Shown one piece after another: positions 44,337 through 53,470 of a stretch of DNA of 64,000 nt. The notes beneath the pieces were generated by a model. It did not search any database, was not told where the DNA came from, and was given only the letters and a program-made list of their open reading frames with translations. The stretch comes from Chondrinema litorale. Lineage in GTDB: Bacteria; Bacteroidota; Bacteroidia; Cytophagales; Flammeovirgaceae. The position numbers were made by a program, and so were the translations under genes. How positions within the stretch are numbered: the first letter of the stretch is position 1; the number at the start of each line of letters is the position of its first letter. The stretch spans positions 82,539 to 146,538 of the forward strand of contig NZ_CP111059.1 in the NCBI RefSeq assembly GCF_026250525.1. Direction: 5' to 3'.

Positions 44337-46673
44337 TTAGTTATTAGAATTTGGAAATTTCAGATTAATGCCACCATACCAGAGCCTACCTGCAACAGTG
44401 GGTTGATAAGTGTTTACTTTGTCGAGCAAGTTATTTGCCCCAGCTTCTAATGTGAGCCAGCCAAAAAGTTTTTTATTAATAGCCAAATTGAGCAAGATAT
44501 AACCATCTGCATATTCACTGTCGAGATCGACAATGCCATTGCCGTTAGAATCTCCAATGCCCCATTTGCCTCTGTAAATACCTCTTAGTGAGAGATCAAA
44601 ATCATACTTATTGTTGTAGTAATACAGCTTTACATTTCCTGTATGGCGAGAGCGATTTACCAGCCCACCATAGTCTGATAATGATACCAATGAGGTAATA
44701 TTGGTTTTTGGATTTCGGGTATAAACCTCCCCGTTTTTAATTTCTTCTACAGCAGCTACATCTCTGGAATCTAGGTATTGATAACCCAATGAAAAACTGA
44801 GATTATCTAATACCTGATAGTCTGCTTTTATTTCAACTCCCTGAGTAACTACTTCTTCCATATTCATATAACTGAAAACACTTTGCCCATTGGTTTTTAG
44901 GGCAATTGGGGTAGAGTTAATCAGGTTACTTATTTCATTTCTAAAAGCATTAATGTTTATGTGCAACTTGCTAATAGGGTGCAGTTTTACACCAAAATTG
45001 TAAGCAATAGAAGTTTCTGCTTTAATTGCCTCAACATCAGCAGGGTCCATATAGTAGGTTTGAATGAGCCCCTCTGCTTCCAGTTCGGCAATTCTTTCTT
45101 GTACAATGCTCGAACCGATCACAGTATAGCCCACTGTCGGGTTGGTAAAGTTGAGCAGCAATTGTCTGAAATCTGGTGCTTTGTAACCACCACCAAACGA
45201 AGCTTGTATTTTCACCCAATCGTTTACTTCGTAACCTGCCGCTATTTTAGGGCTAAACCTCGATTTATACTCGCTATGAGTATCAAACCTACCTCCAACA
45301 ATTACATTGAATTTACTTGAAGGAATCCACTGGTGTTGTACAAAACCATAGTTAGCGCGAAATGCATTTACATCATCGTAGCGAGTAGCTTCCACAGTTT
45401 CTATATAATGCCCAACTCCTAGTGTAGTAATGTGTTTGTCACTAATGTACCAATCGTATTGGGCTTCGGTTCGATTAAAAAGCTGTTCAAAATAGCTCTC
45501 ATCATATATGCCACCATCAGACTGGTAAGTATAAGTTTGTTCAGTATTATAACCAGTGGTGTAGTTGCGTAACTGTAGTCTGTGGTTATCATTAAAATTG
45601 ATATTTAATGTGGGCATCAGGTTCCAGTCGTCTTGTTTCGCATCGTTATCTACTCGAACTGTAGAGCCATCATCCAAAGTAATGTCTTCTGTATTTTCTT
45701 GCGATTCGGTGTAGTAGCGAGCGTTTATCTTCAATTTTACCTTATCAGAAAACTTGTAGCTAATCTTCGGATTAAAGGTATAAGACTCATATGGAGGTGC
45801 TGTTTTCGAAATAGTCTCTTTTGCTAAGTCGTAACCTTTAGAGCTCATTCTATCAGCAAACATACTTATAGCAAATTTATCATTGCTATAACTAGCATTG
45901 GCGCTAGTATTAAAAGTATTGAATGAGCGATATCTCATTCGCAGTGATGAATCGAAGCCAGATTTGTCTTTTTTGGTAATGATATTGACCACACCAGCCA
46001 TGGCTTCGCTACCGTAAAGAGAAGAGGATGGACCTCTAATTATCTCGATTTGTGCAATGTTATTTACGGTGATTCTGCTCAAGTCGAGCGTGCCTGCGGT
46101 TCTACCAATTACAGGTTCACCATCAATTAAAATCTTGATGTAGTCAGAAGATAAGCCTTGCATTTGCAAACCAGTGCCATGGTCGCTTACAATTTGCAAA
46201 CCGGCTTGTTCCATTAAAACTTCGTTGAGTCTGAAAGAACCCATCTGCTCAATTTGCTCTTCAGAGATAATCTCAACAGGTAAGGGTACATTTTCCACCG
46301 CACGAGAAGTACGTGTGGCTGTAATTGTAATTTCACTCAACTGCTTTTCATCTTCTTCGAGTTTGATATTCAGTTGTGGTGCTTTGCCATTATTTACTTC
46401 AATTTCTTTTTGGATGGTTTTATGGCCAATTCTGGTAATTTTAAGTGTATAAGTGCCATTTTGTAGACCATCCAGAATAAACTTTCCCTTTTCATTGGTA
46501 GCAACTCCTTCTTTGGTTTCTACAACCAATACAGTAGCATAGTTTACAGGTTTTCCATTTTGGTCAGTTATTGTACCCGAAACAGAAAGCTCCTGTGCCA
46601 GTAAAATAAATGGCAGGTTTATAATGAGTAATATTAGATATAAAAATCTTTTGGCTAATCGGTAAGTAATCAT
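44337..46673 (-). CDS. TonB-dependent haem receptor (HmuR-like)
   Basis: This 778-residue protein has a signal peptide (about 1-27), a carboxypeptidase-regulatory-like domain (30-115: VSGTITDQNGKPVNYATVLV) and a plug (about 120-235) with ITATRTSRAVENVPLPVEII, KILIDGEPVIGR, IEIIRGPSSSLYGSEAMAG and VVNIITKK. The barrel contains the haem receptor hallmark region FRQLLLNFTNP and GVELHP-like strands. The plug wording matches HmuR/BtuB-type receptors. The neighbouring HmuY gene and the HmuSVUT genes point to haem. A small Cys protein gene ends just 5 bases upstream, so they form one operon. Confidence 0.9.
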   Translation of the reverse strand: MITYRLAKRFLYLILLIINLPFILLAQELSVSGTITDQNGKPVNYATVLVVETKEGVATNEKGKFILDGLQNGTYTLKITRIGHKTIQKEIEVNNGKAPQLNIKLEEDEKQLSEITITATRTSRAVENVPLPVEIISEEQIEQMGSFRLNEVLMEQAGLQIVSDHGTGLQMQGLSSDYIKILIDGEPVIGRTAGTLDLSRITVNNIAQIEIIRGPSSSLYGSEAMAGVVNIITKKDKSGFDSSLRMRYRSFNTFNTSANASYSNDKFAISMFADRMSSKGYDLAKETISKTAPPYESYTFNPKISYKFSDKVKLKINARYYTESQENTEDITLDDGSTVRVDNDAKQDDWNLMPTLNINFNDNHRLQLRNYTTGYNTEQTYTYQSDGGIYDESYFEQLFNRTEAQYDWYISDKHITTLGVGHYIETVEATRYDDVNAFRANYGFVQHQWIPSSKFNVIVGGRFDTHSEYKSRFSPKIAAGYEVNDWVKIQASFGGGYKAPDFRQLLLNFTNPTVGYTVIGSSIVQERIAELEAEGLIQTYYMDPADVEAIKAETSIAYNFGVKLHPISKLHININAFRNEISNLINSTPIALKTNGQSVFSYMNMEEVVTQGVEIKADYQVLDNLSFSLGYQYLDSRDVAAVEEIKNGEVYTRNPKTNITSLVSLSDYGGLVNRSRHTGNVKLYYYNNKYDFDLSLRGIYRGKWGIGDSNGNGIVDLDSEYADGYILLNLAINKKLFGWLTLEAGANNLLDKVNTYQPTVAGRLWYGGINLKFPNSNN

Positions 46674-46678
46674 GATTA

Positions 46679-46999
46679 TTAGTTTTTTAGAATATTCTGG
46701 ATTTCCAGAATAGTGGAGGTATTAACCATCACATGGTGCAGCTTGGAAAGCTCTTGCAAACTGAACATAAATGCCATATTGGCTACAGAAGTACTTACAA
46801 CAATATTTCTGCAACATGGACACTTATCTTGACTGGCACCTTTCAAAGTGTTTTCCACACAGTTTTTTAACTGGTAGAATTCCTTTGGAAGAAGCTTCAG
46901 ACAAACATTTCCGAAACTCATTTGAATAGCGGCAGTCTTTTTACATTGAGCCGAGTAGGCGTAATCATTTTCGTCAATTAATTTGAATGATGTTGACAT
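46679..46999 (-). CDS. small Cys-rich protein before hmuR, paralogue of 42806-43141
   Basis: The ATG at 46999 gives 106 residues. Cys19 stands in SAQCKKTAAIQMSFGN, followed by C33, C47 and a KCPCCRN cluster (C60, C62, C63), then a helical end. It aligns by eye with the product at 42806-43141 at the N-terminus (Cys19, then the IQMSFGN/IGLYYKN strand). There is no signal peptide, so it is cytoplasmic. It may bind metal or haem, or act in regulation. The stop lies 5 bases before the receptor gene. A longer frame to 47050 adds a non-family N-terminus. Confidence 0.6.
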   Translation of the reverse strand: MSTSFKLIDENDYAYSAQCKKTAAIQMSFGNVCLKLLPKEFYQLKNCVENTLKGASQDKCPCCRNIVVSTSVANMAFMFSLQELSKLHHVMVNTSTILEIQNILKN

Positions 47000-47120
47000 C
47001 TTTAAATTTTTTTGATGATATGATGCTGTAACTGATCGCCTGATGAGCAAACTGGAAAGTCTGCTTCAGGCAACTCAGTTGGTGTTTTTGATCTTTAAAA
47101 TCTACCCAATACAAAACCGG

Positions 47121-47142
47121 GATTACTGAAAAAGCAGTAATC
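47121..47142 (-). terminator. hairpin between hmuS and the small Cys gene
   Basis: Perfect 8-bp arms GATTACTG (47121-47128) and CAGTAATC (47135-47142) form a hairpin with AAAAAG (CTTTTT on the minus strand) in the loop. It lies between the hmuTUVS genes and the receptor genes. Without a T-run after it, it might attenuate rather than fully stop transcription. Confidence 0.4.
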
Positions 47143-47270
47143 AAAATTTGAATGAAACTAAGTGTTGAAAAATATTATCTAGTAATTAGCGGCTTACATT
47201 ATTTCCGGTGTTTGTAATAGATAAATTTGTTATTGAAAGAAGCATAAGCTTCTACCTCCATTGGTTTATG

Positions 47271-48365
47271 TTAGCTTACTACTTTGGCGAATGAATCTGA
47301 AAGATTATTTACTAATTCTTTCCATTCAATAGTTTGTGGAATCCCCGGTTTTCTTATTCCGAAAAACTGGGCAATCATCTCTTTATTGGCATCGAAAATC
47401 TCTATAGAAATTACTGAGCCATCTGTAGTTGGTTTTTCAACTATCCAAGCGCTATCTACCAAATCTGCTCTTAAGTGCATATTAAAATTAGGGTCTAGTA
47501 CATTTAACCAGCGTTCTGCACCAGTGTGGCCTCTTTCCAATAATCGAATGGTTCTTACCTTATCCTGATGGATTTGCAAGTTACCTCTGTTGCCTGCAAA
47601 AATCATAATGGGTAACTTTTGCTTTGCAGCATCTTCGAGTAAAGGCTGAATACTTTTTGTATCGATTTGCTGAGTAAATTTGCCTTCTGCCAATTCCAAA
47701 GCATGGTAGCGATGCACATTATACTTTCTTAATAAAGGAAAGAAATCGTGTGTGTCTTTCAAGTTTGCCCAAGCTTCTAATAGCGCTTCTGCATTTGGAT
47801 TTGCATCAAACTCAATGGGCTCATAAACACTAGTTTCTTGTGCTTTACTCTGATTTTCAGATTTAAAATCTGCTACAATTTGCTCAAGTGCTTCGTAGTT
47901 GCTTTTGTCTTGTAGGTAAATTTTGGTAACCGCATTTCCCTCATGATCAAAAACTTGAATACTAGTGAGCAGGCGGTCTTTTTTCATTTGCTTTACAGCA
48001 AAAGCCACATGCCAAGACTTAAGAAATACCCTTGTTTCAATTGGACCAATTACAGTTCCGATTTTATGATCGCCTCTACCAAAAACATTTACCTTTTCAA
48101 ACTCTCCTTTGTGTTCGAGAATGCAAGCATCGTTTCTTGTGAGCGACATTACCCTGCCTAGCTCCGGCAGTCTTTTCAATAAATCTTCCCAGTTAGAATT
48201 TAATCTTACAGTTTCTTCATTTAAGGTAGTTGCCAGTAATTGTGCTTCACTTGAGTTAAGTGCAATTGCCGCTTCTCTAATTCTTATGCCCGGTTTTTCC
48301 ACTTCTAGTGCTTTCCAGGCTTCGTAAAGTTCTTCTGGTGATTTTGTTTTAGTTGAATTGTCCAT
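47271..48365 (-). CDS. hmuS: HemS/ChuS-type haem-degrading factor
   Basis: The 364-residue protein has the duplicated HemS fold: repeat 1 (about 10-170: IRIREAAIALNSSEAQLLAT, LGRVMSLTRNDACILEHKGEF, RVFLKSWHVAFAV) and repeat 2 (about 185-360: HDFFPLLRKYNVHRYHALEL, MIFAGNRGNLQIHQDKVRTI, HLRADLVDSAWIVEKPTTDG). Haem-ligand His candidates are H209 and the NLQIHQ and MHLRAD positions. The family opens haem or carries it in the cytoplasm. It is distinct from the CobN-like protein also called HmuS in Porphyromonas. Its start overlaps the ATPase gene end by 17 bases. Confidence 0.92.
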   Translation of the reverse strand: MDNSTKTKSPEELYEAWKALEVEKPGIRIREAAIALNSSEAQLLATTLNEETVRLNSNWEDLLKRLPELGRVMSLTRNDACILEHKGEFEKVNVFGRGDHKIGTVIGPIETRVFLKSWHVAFAVKQMKKDRLLTSIQVFDHEGNAVTKIYLQDKSNYEALEQIVADFKSENQSKAQETSVYEPIEFDANPNAEALLEAWANLKDTHDFFPLLRKYNVHRYHALELAEGKFTQQIDTKSIQPLLEDAAKQKLPIMIFAGNRGNLQIHQDKVRTIRLLERGHTGAERWLNVLDPNFNMHLRADLVDSAWIVEKPTTDGSVISIEIFDANKEMIAQFFGIRKPGIPQTIEWKELVNNLSDSFAKVVS

Positions 48366-49170
48366 ATGAAATTGTATTTAAATTTTTTGTCTGCATGTTT
48401 AAAATAGATTTTGGAACTATAATTAGTTGGCCATTATCTTCAATTAGTTTTACCGGATGCGAAAATGTTTCTTCAATTACATCGGTAGTGGCAACATCGT
48501 TACAAGCACCATAGGCTATTGTTTGTCCTTCTTTTAAAAATAAAATATCATCTGCATACTGAATCGCCAGATTGAGATCGTGCAAAATAGCCAGTACACC
48601 AATGTGGCGGTTGCATTGCTTTTTGGCTAAAGCCAATAGTGCATGTTGCTGAGCCAAATCGAGGCTAGATGTAGGCTCATCAAGTAGCAAATACTTTGGA
48701 TCAGGAGAGTTATGTAGCAATTGAGCAATTACTCTTGCCATTTGTACTCGCTGCTTTTCTCCACCTGAAAGCGTTTGGTAATATCTTCCTCTGTATTTAT
48801 TTAAGCCTGTTAATACTATGGCTTGATCAATTGCTTCGTGTTTTTCTGCTGAGGAATCTTTAAAAGCATACCTGCCAATTTCAATAACCTGTTCTACAGT
48901 AAAAGGGAAATTTACCACTGTATGTTGGGGAAGTATGGCTCTGAGTTTAGATAATTCATGATTTTTAAAATCACTAATATTTTTCCCGTTGAGCTTAACT
49001 GCACCAGTAAATTTCTTTGTTTCTCCTGAAAGTATTTTTAGCAATGTGGTTTTACCTGCACCATTAGGCCCTACTACTGCCGTAAATTTACCCGGCTCAA
49101 TCTGAAGTGAACAGTTCCTGAGAATGGTTTTTCTACCAATACTTTTCGATATATGTTCGATTGTAAACAT
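48349..49170 (-). CDS. hmuV: haem ABC transporter ATP-binding protein
   Basis: This 273-residue ATPase has Walker A GPNGAGKTTLLK (about 34-45), Q-loop ILPQHTVVNFPF, signature LSGGEKQRVQMAR, Walker B KYLLLDEPTSSLD and switch His in AILHDLNLA. It is of the FepC/HmuV size and drives haem import through the permease encoded immediately upstream. It shares one base with the permease gene and overlaps hmuS by 17 bases, so the operon is tightly packed. Confidence 0.95.
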   Translation of the reverse strand: MFTIEHISKSIGRKTILRNCSLQIEPGKFTAVVGPNGAGKTTLLKILSGETKKFTGAVKLNGKNISDFKNHELSKLRAILPQHTVVNFPFTVEQVIEIGRYAFKDSSAEKHEAIDQAIVLTGLNKYRGRYYQTLSGGEKQRVQMARVIAQLLHNSPDPKYLLLDEPTSSLDLAQQHALLALAKKQCNRHIGVLAILHDLNLAIQYADDILFLKEGQTIAYGACNDVATTDVIEETFSHPVKLIEDNGQLIIVPKSILNMQTKNLNTISYGQFN

Positions 49171-50234
49171 CAGATTAATTTTTTCTTTTTACTTGAAATA
49201 AGTAGATAAATGAAAAATGGAGTGCCAATTACCGCAGTAACTACACCTATTGGTAATTCGGCGGGTATTACAATAGTTCGAGCAAAAATATCTGCCAAAA
49301 GTAGTAAACAAGCACCTCCAATTGCCGAGCAAGGTAAAACTAAAGTATGATCAGATGTAAAACTGATTCTGATAATGTGAGGAACAACTAAACCCACAAA
49401 ACCAATAATGCCGGTAAAGGCTACTGAAACACCTACTGCCATGGCACTAAACAACACAGTAAGCAGCTTCACTTTCTCTACCGATACGCCAGAATGAAAA
49501 GCCTCAGACTCTCCCAAAGCTATGGCATTTAGCGATCTACTCATTGTTATAAGGCCTGTGCATGCAATGCCAATCAATGGGAAAAGTATGTTTAGTTTCT
49601 CCCAAGTAGCTGAGCTTAAGTCGCCCAATGTCCAGAAAGTGTAGGAGCGCAATTGGGCATCGTCTGCATAAAAAATGGATAAACCAATTGCTGCTCCTGC
49701 TAGCGAAGTTATAGCAACTCCCGCCAGAATCAGATAAGTAATTTGAGTTTTGCCTTCGGATTTACTGAGTTTTAAGGTGAAGGCTGTGGCTAAGCCTCCA
49801 CCCAAAAAAGCAAAAAGAGGCATTAAGTAAGTTCTTGAAATTTCGAGCAGTGCAGGGGCCATTGTTCCCATAAACATAATGACGAATATAGCTCCCAATG
49901 CTGCTCCGCTAGATACACCGATAATTCCGGGTTCCACCAGCGGGTTTCTAAATAAACCTTGTAATGCTGCGCCACTAATACCCAGCGCTGCGCCCACCGA
50001 AATGGTGAGCAACAAGCGCGGTAGTCGGATATTAATTAAAACCAATTCTTTCATCTCATCTATGCCTGAAATTAGCCCCAGCTTTTGTGCAAAAACCTGC
50101 GCAATATCGATGGGAGATATAGCTACTGAGCCAATTGCCATTGAGCTAAAGAATAGCAAGCCGAGCAGCCCAAACATCAATAAGATGGTAAGTGTATGTT
50201 TTGAGATATTTTTGTTAGTGAGCGCGATCTGCAT
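49170..50234 (-). CDS. hmuU: haem ABC transporter permease (FecCD family)
   Basis: The 354-residue protein has about ten membrane helices in the BtuC/HmuU pattern. The key words are RLPRLLLTISVGAALGISGA, GLFRNPLVEPGIIGVSSGAA, TFWTLGDLSSATW, SVAFTGIIGFVGLVVPHIIR and PAELPIGVVTAVIGTPFFIYLL (shown in outline). It forms a dimer with two ATPases and receives haem from the periplasmic binding protein. It begins one base after the hmuT stop region (50236) and shares a base with hmuV. Confidence 0.95.
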   Translation of the reverse strand: MQIALTNKNISKHTLTILLMFGLLGLLFFSSMAIGSVAISPIDIAQVFAQKLGLISGIDEMKELVLINIRLPRLLLTISVGAALGISGAALQGLFRNPLVEPGIIGVSSGAALGAIFVIMFMGTMAPALLEISRTYLMPLFAFLGGGLATAFTLKLSKSEGKTQITYLILAGVAITSLAGAAIGLSIFYADDAQLRSYTFWTLGDLSSATWEKLNILFPLIGIACTGLITMSRSLNAIALGESEAFHSGVSVEKVKLLTVLFSAMAVGVSVAFTGIIGFVGLVVPHIIRISFTSDHTLVLPCSAIGGACLLLLADIFARTIVIPAELPIGVVTAVIGTPFFIYLLISSKKKKLI

Positions 50235-50235
50235 T

Positions 50236-51075
50236 TTATTCTTCAGTTGGATGAGTTAGTTGAAAAAGTTCCTGAGCAGCTTCTGCAATTCTTGGCCCCC
50301 AATTAGTGAGTTTTATGCCGTCTATGGCTATAATCTGTCTCTTTTTGCCAGCAGTAGTTTGTGCCACTCCGGTTACTTCTAGCACTTTATCAATCCCTCC
50401 AACACTTGCCAAACCAGACTCAAAAAAGAGAATGTAATCTGGGTTAGTCTGAATAAGCGCTTCTGCATTAAGCGGTTTATAACCAGAGACTTCTGGCAAG
50501 GCATTTTTTGCCCCAGCGATCTCCAATATTTCAAAATCTGTATCAATTGCTCCTGCTACTTGCATTGTGCCCATCCCTCTGGCATACACACACAGAATAG
50601 TTGGGCGAGCTTGGCTAGCATTTACTTTCTGTTTAACTATATCTAATTCAGTTTCAATTTTAGTGATAAGTGCTTCACCTTCTTTTTCTTTATCTAGAGC
50701 TGTTGCTATCGCTCTTATTCTGTTCTTTGTACTTTCAAAGTTTCCTTCTCTTTCGAGTACCAATGTTTTAATTCCAGTGGATTTGATCTGTGTTATCAAC
50801 TCATCTTTCACATAATCTTTTTCAAAAATTACTAGATCGGGTTTTTGAGAGATAATTCCCTCTGCACTAATCGAACTTCTGTAACCGATAGAAGGCAGCG
50901 AAGTCAGCTTAGAAGGGTAAAGACTGGTTCGGTCCGTAGCAATAATTTTATCACACAAACCTAGTTCGCAAACGATCTCAGAGTTGGCGCTTCCGGCGGT
51001 GATAATTCTATCCTGAGCTTTTACAAAAAAGCTTGATAGTAGAAAAAAGGCAAGCGGGAGTATGTAGTAATTCAT
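50236..51075 (-). CDS. hmuT: periplasmic haem-binding protein
   Basis: The 279-residue product has a signal peptide (MNYYILPLAFFLLSSFFVKA). A class III periplasmic binding fold opens RIITAGSANSEIVCELGLCD and continues IIATDRTSLYPS, LPSIGYRSSISAEGI, PDLVIFEKDYV, GTMQVAGAIDTDFEILEIAG and NPDYILFFESGL. Haem is normally held by a Tyr and sometimes a His; Tyr in DRTSLYPS or GYRSS is the likely ligand. It is the first gene of the hmu operon, with a promoter at 51109 and an operator at 51084. Confidence 0.92.
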   Translation of the reverse strand: MNYYILPLAFFLLSSFFVKAQDRIITAGSANSEIVCELGLCDKIIATDRTSLYPSKLTSLPSIGYRSSISAEGIISQKPDLVIFEKDYVKDELITQIKSTGIKTLVLEREGNFESTKNRIRAIATALDKEKEGEALITKIETELDIVKQKVNASQARPTILCVYARGMGTMQVAGAIDTDFEILEIAGAKNALPEVSGYKPLNAEALIQTNPDYILFFESGLASVGGIDKVLEVTGVAQTTAGKKRQIIAIDGIKLTNWGPRIAEAAQELFQLTHPTEE

Positions 51076-51083
51076 CTTTATTT

Positions 51084-51106
51084 TAATTTAGACTAATTCT
51101 AAATAA
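51084..51106. promoter_or_regulatory. operator C: 23-bp palindrome before hmuT
   Basis: Read on the minus strand it is TTATTTAGAATTAGTCTAAA plus TTA, differing from operator B (33055) at two positions. It lies 8 bases before the hmuT ATG and 2 bases after the -7 box, the same geometry as operator B and the siderophore receptor. It is therefore very likely the site of the same iron- or haem-responsive repressor. Confidence 0.8.
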
Positions 51107-51108
51107 TG

Positions 51109-51139
51109 CAAGTATAAGCCTGAAATGGATTAGAATCAA
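51109..51139 (-). promoter_or_regulatory. promoter of the hmu operon
   Basis: On the minus strand TTG (51139-51137), 20 bases, then TATACTTG (51116-51109, one mismatch to TANNTTTG) gives a Bacteroidota-type promoter reading towards hmuT, with the operator immediately after it. Confidence 0.6.
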
Positions 51140-51508
51140 GGGTTTTTGAGAAAAAGTTTTAAGGATTTAATAAAATAGTAGTAGAAATAGCTTCTGGCTA
51201 ATGCAGTGCTATTATTTAACATAAACTTTATCAAATGGATAGAAAAGTTGATGAAGGCTAAAAATTACTTTCGTTTGAATCGTCATTTATTTATTAATGT
51301 AAAAACATACGGTAAGTGCTATGTGTTAAGAACTAAGCATAAAAGTTATTCAATTAAATACGTACTCAATTTCTGTATAAAGATTAGTAAGCAAATGATA
51401 TTTACTTCTAATTTTAATTTTGTTAATTGATATATTTAATTGTTAGCTTTAGCAAAGTAAGAAATTTCATTTTTCGAAGAAATAGACTAATTACCAGTGC
51501 ATATCTAA
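51140..51508. other. 369-bp gap between hmu promoter and sensor kinase
   Basis: AT-rich. A plus-strand frame starting from GTG at 51206 (74 codons) is Lys/Asn/Ile/Phe-rich, has no family likeness and is probably chance. The promoter of the kinase gene must lie here, but none can be placed with confidence. Confidence 0.3.
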
Positions 51509-53470
51509 ATGATAAATAAAGTAAAAAAAGGCAGAAGACAAATTGTGTTGGTAGTCTCTGGGCTCGCTATGATTACCAGTATTGTGGTAATTATAGGGTG
51601 GGTATTTAACATAAGTTCAGTTTTAAATATAGTTGTTGGAGGCCCGACAATGAAATTTAACACTGCTCTGTGTTTTTTTTTATCTGCACTAGGTATCACA
51701 CTTGCATTTAGCAGAAAAATACATTTCAAATCGATTAGTAGATTATTAGGTTTCTTGGTACTTTTTATAGGCAGCTTTAGTCTAGGAGAATACCTCTTCT
51801 CAGTGCCATCTTTTTTAGATAACTTCTTTGTAAATGATCTACTCTCGGGCGATTATCCGGGTAGAATGTCTGCTGGCACAGCTTTTTGTTTTTCAATGTT
51901 GGGCTTGTGTCTAATAGCTATTCAAACAGAGCAATTAATAATTCTTAAAACTGTACAGCATGTTTTAATGCTGGTTTTAGTAATAGCATTTGTATCCCTA
52001 ATCACTTTTATTTTGGAAGTCCCAACAGCAAACAAGGTGTTTTTTATCAATACTATGGCTGTACACACTTCAATGCTATTTATATTATTAGCAGCAAGTC
52101 TATCATTCAAAAATATTCATTTGGGCTTTACTGCTTTAATTTTTGAAGATTATGATGGTAGTAAATTAATTAGAAAGCTTATTCCATTTATTGTACTTCT
52201 TTCAATTAGTTTAACCTACATTTTGTTGATCGTGATAAATAGTAACATCATCAATTACGATTTTGGATTAGTCTTTTCAACTGTTGTATTTATCTTAATT
52301 AGTGTTTTGTATATATCTGTTATTGGAATAGATCTAAATAAAAAGGATATAAAGTGGATAGAGCTGCAAAAATCGTTAAGAGATACCAATCAAGAACTCG
52401 AATATTATAAGCAAGCTTTAGATAAAAGCTCAATTGTTGCTTTTACAGATGAGAAAGGTATAATTACAGATGTGAATGAAAAATTTTGCGAAATTTCTAA
52501 ATATAATAGAGACGAGATTATAGGTAATACACATAAACTGATTAACTCAAAACATCACAACAGAGATTTTTTTAAGAAGCTGTGGGGAACAATTAGAACA
52601 GGTGAAGTGTGGATAGGTGACATTAAAAATAAGGCAAAAGATGGCTCTTATTATTGGGTACATACTTCTATTGTTCCATTTAAAAGTGAAGCAGGAAATA
52701 TATATAGATATTTAGCAATTAGGCAGGATATAACTAAGCGAAAAGAGGCAGAAGAAATGTTGGCTTCTCAGTATGTAAAAAAGCTGGAACAAAAAAATAC
52801 CGAACTTGAGCAGTTTGCTTACATTGCTTCACACGATTTGCAAGAGCCACTAAGGTCTGTAACCAATTTTGTAAATATTTTGGTAGAAGATTATAACGAT
52901 AAATTTGATGCAGATGGCTCCAAATATTTAAGAATAATTGGTGATGCAACTGAGAGAATGAGAAACTTAATTAAGTTTTTGTTAGATTATTCTAGATTAG
53001 GAAGGGAAAGAAAATTAAGTTTAGTAGATTGTAAAAAATTAACAGAGGATGCAGTTTCTGATCTTTCAGAATCTATAAATACTAATAATACAGTAATTGA
53101 AATAGGTGAAATGCCTAAATTATATGCTTATGAAACTGAAATGCGACAACTATTTCAGAACCTAATTAGCAATGCTATTAAGTTTCAAAAAAAGGAGATT
53201 ACTCCGCATATAAAAATAAATGCTCTAAGGGAAAATGGTAGTTGGAAGTTTACAATAGCAGATAATGGAATAGGGATATCATCAGTTCATTTTACTCGAA
53301 TTTTTCAGATTTTTCAGCGATTGCATACAAGTAGAGAATATCAAGGATATGGTATTGGATTACCAAATTGCAAAAAAATTGTTGAACTTCATGAAGGAGA
53401 AATATGGGTTGAGTCGGAAGTTGGAGAAGGATCAACTTTTAATTTTACTATCCCAAAATTAAAATTATGA
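51509..53470 (+). CDS. membrane PAS-domain sensor histidine kinase
   Basis: This 653-residue protein has a membrane module of about eight helices (residues 10-280). A short coiled coil and a PAS domain with PAC motif follow (about 300-420: GIITDVNEKFCEISKYNRDEIIG, YYWVHTSIVPFKSEAGNIYRY, ITKRKEAEE). A HisKA domain has H442 in IASHDLQEPLRSV, and HATPase_c (about 530-650) has NLISNAIKFQ, DNGIGIS, GYGIGLPNCKKIVELHEGEI and FTIP. The IASHDLQEPLR wording is that of the phytochrome-like kinase family that works with single-domain regulators. It overlaps the response regulator gene by 4 bases. The signal is unknown. Confidence 0.92.
   Translation: MINKVKKGRRQIVLVVSGLAMITSIVVIIGWVFNISSVLNIVVGGPTMKFNTALCFFLSALGITLAFSRKIHFKSISRLLGFLVLFIGSFSLGEYLFSVPSFLDNFFVNDLLSGDYPGRMSAGTAFCFSMLGLCLIAIQTEQLIILKTVQHVLMLVLVIAFVSLITFILEVPTANKVFFINTMAVHTSMLFILLAASLSFKNIHLGFTALIFEDYDGSKLIRKLIPFIVLLSISLTYILLIVINSNIINYDFGLVFSTVVFILISVLYISVIGIDLNKKDIKWIELQKSLRDTNQELEYYKQALDKSSIVAFTDEKGIITDVNEKFCEISKYNRDEIIGNTHKLINSKHHNRDFFKKLWGTIRTGEVWIGDIKNKAKDGSYYWVHTSIVPFKSEAGNIYRYLAIRQDITKRKEAEEMLASQYVKKLEQKNTELEQFAYIASHDLQEPLRSVTNFVNILVEDYNDKFDADGSKYLRIIGDATERMRNLIKFLLDYSRLGRERKLSLVDCKKLTEDAVSDLSESINTNNTVIEIGEMPKLYAYETEMRQLFQNLISNAIKFQKKEITPHIKINALRENGSWKFTIADNGIGISSVHFTRIFQIFQRLHTSREYQGYGIGLPNCKKIVELHEGEIWVESEVGEGSTFNFTIPKLKL

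Noticed and set aside
51206..51430. 74-codon plus-strand frame after the hmu promoter
   Set aside because: GTG start, Lys/Asn/Ile/Phe-biased composition of random AT-rich DNA, and no signal, domain or neighbour logic.
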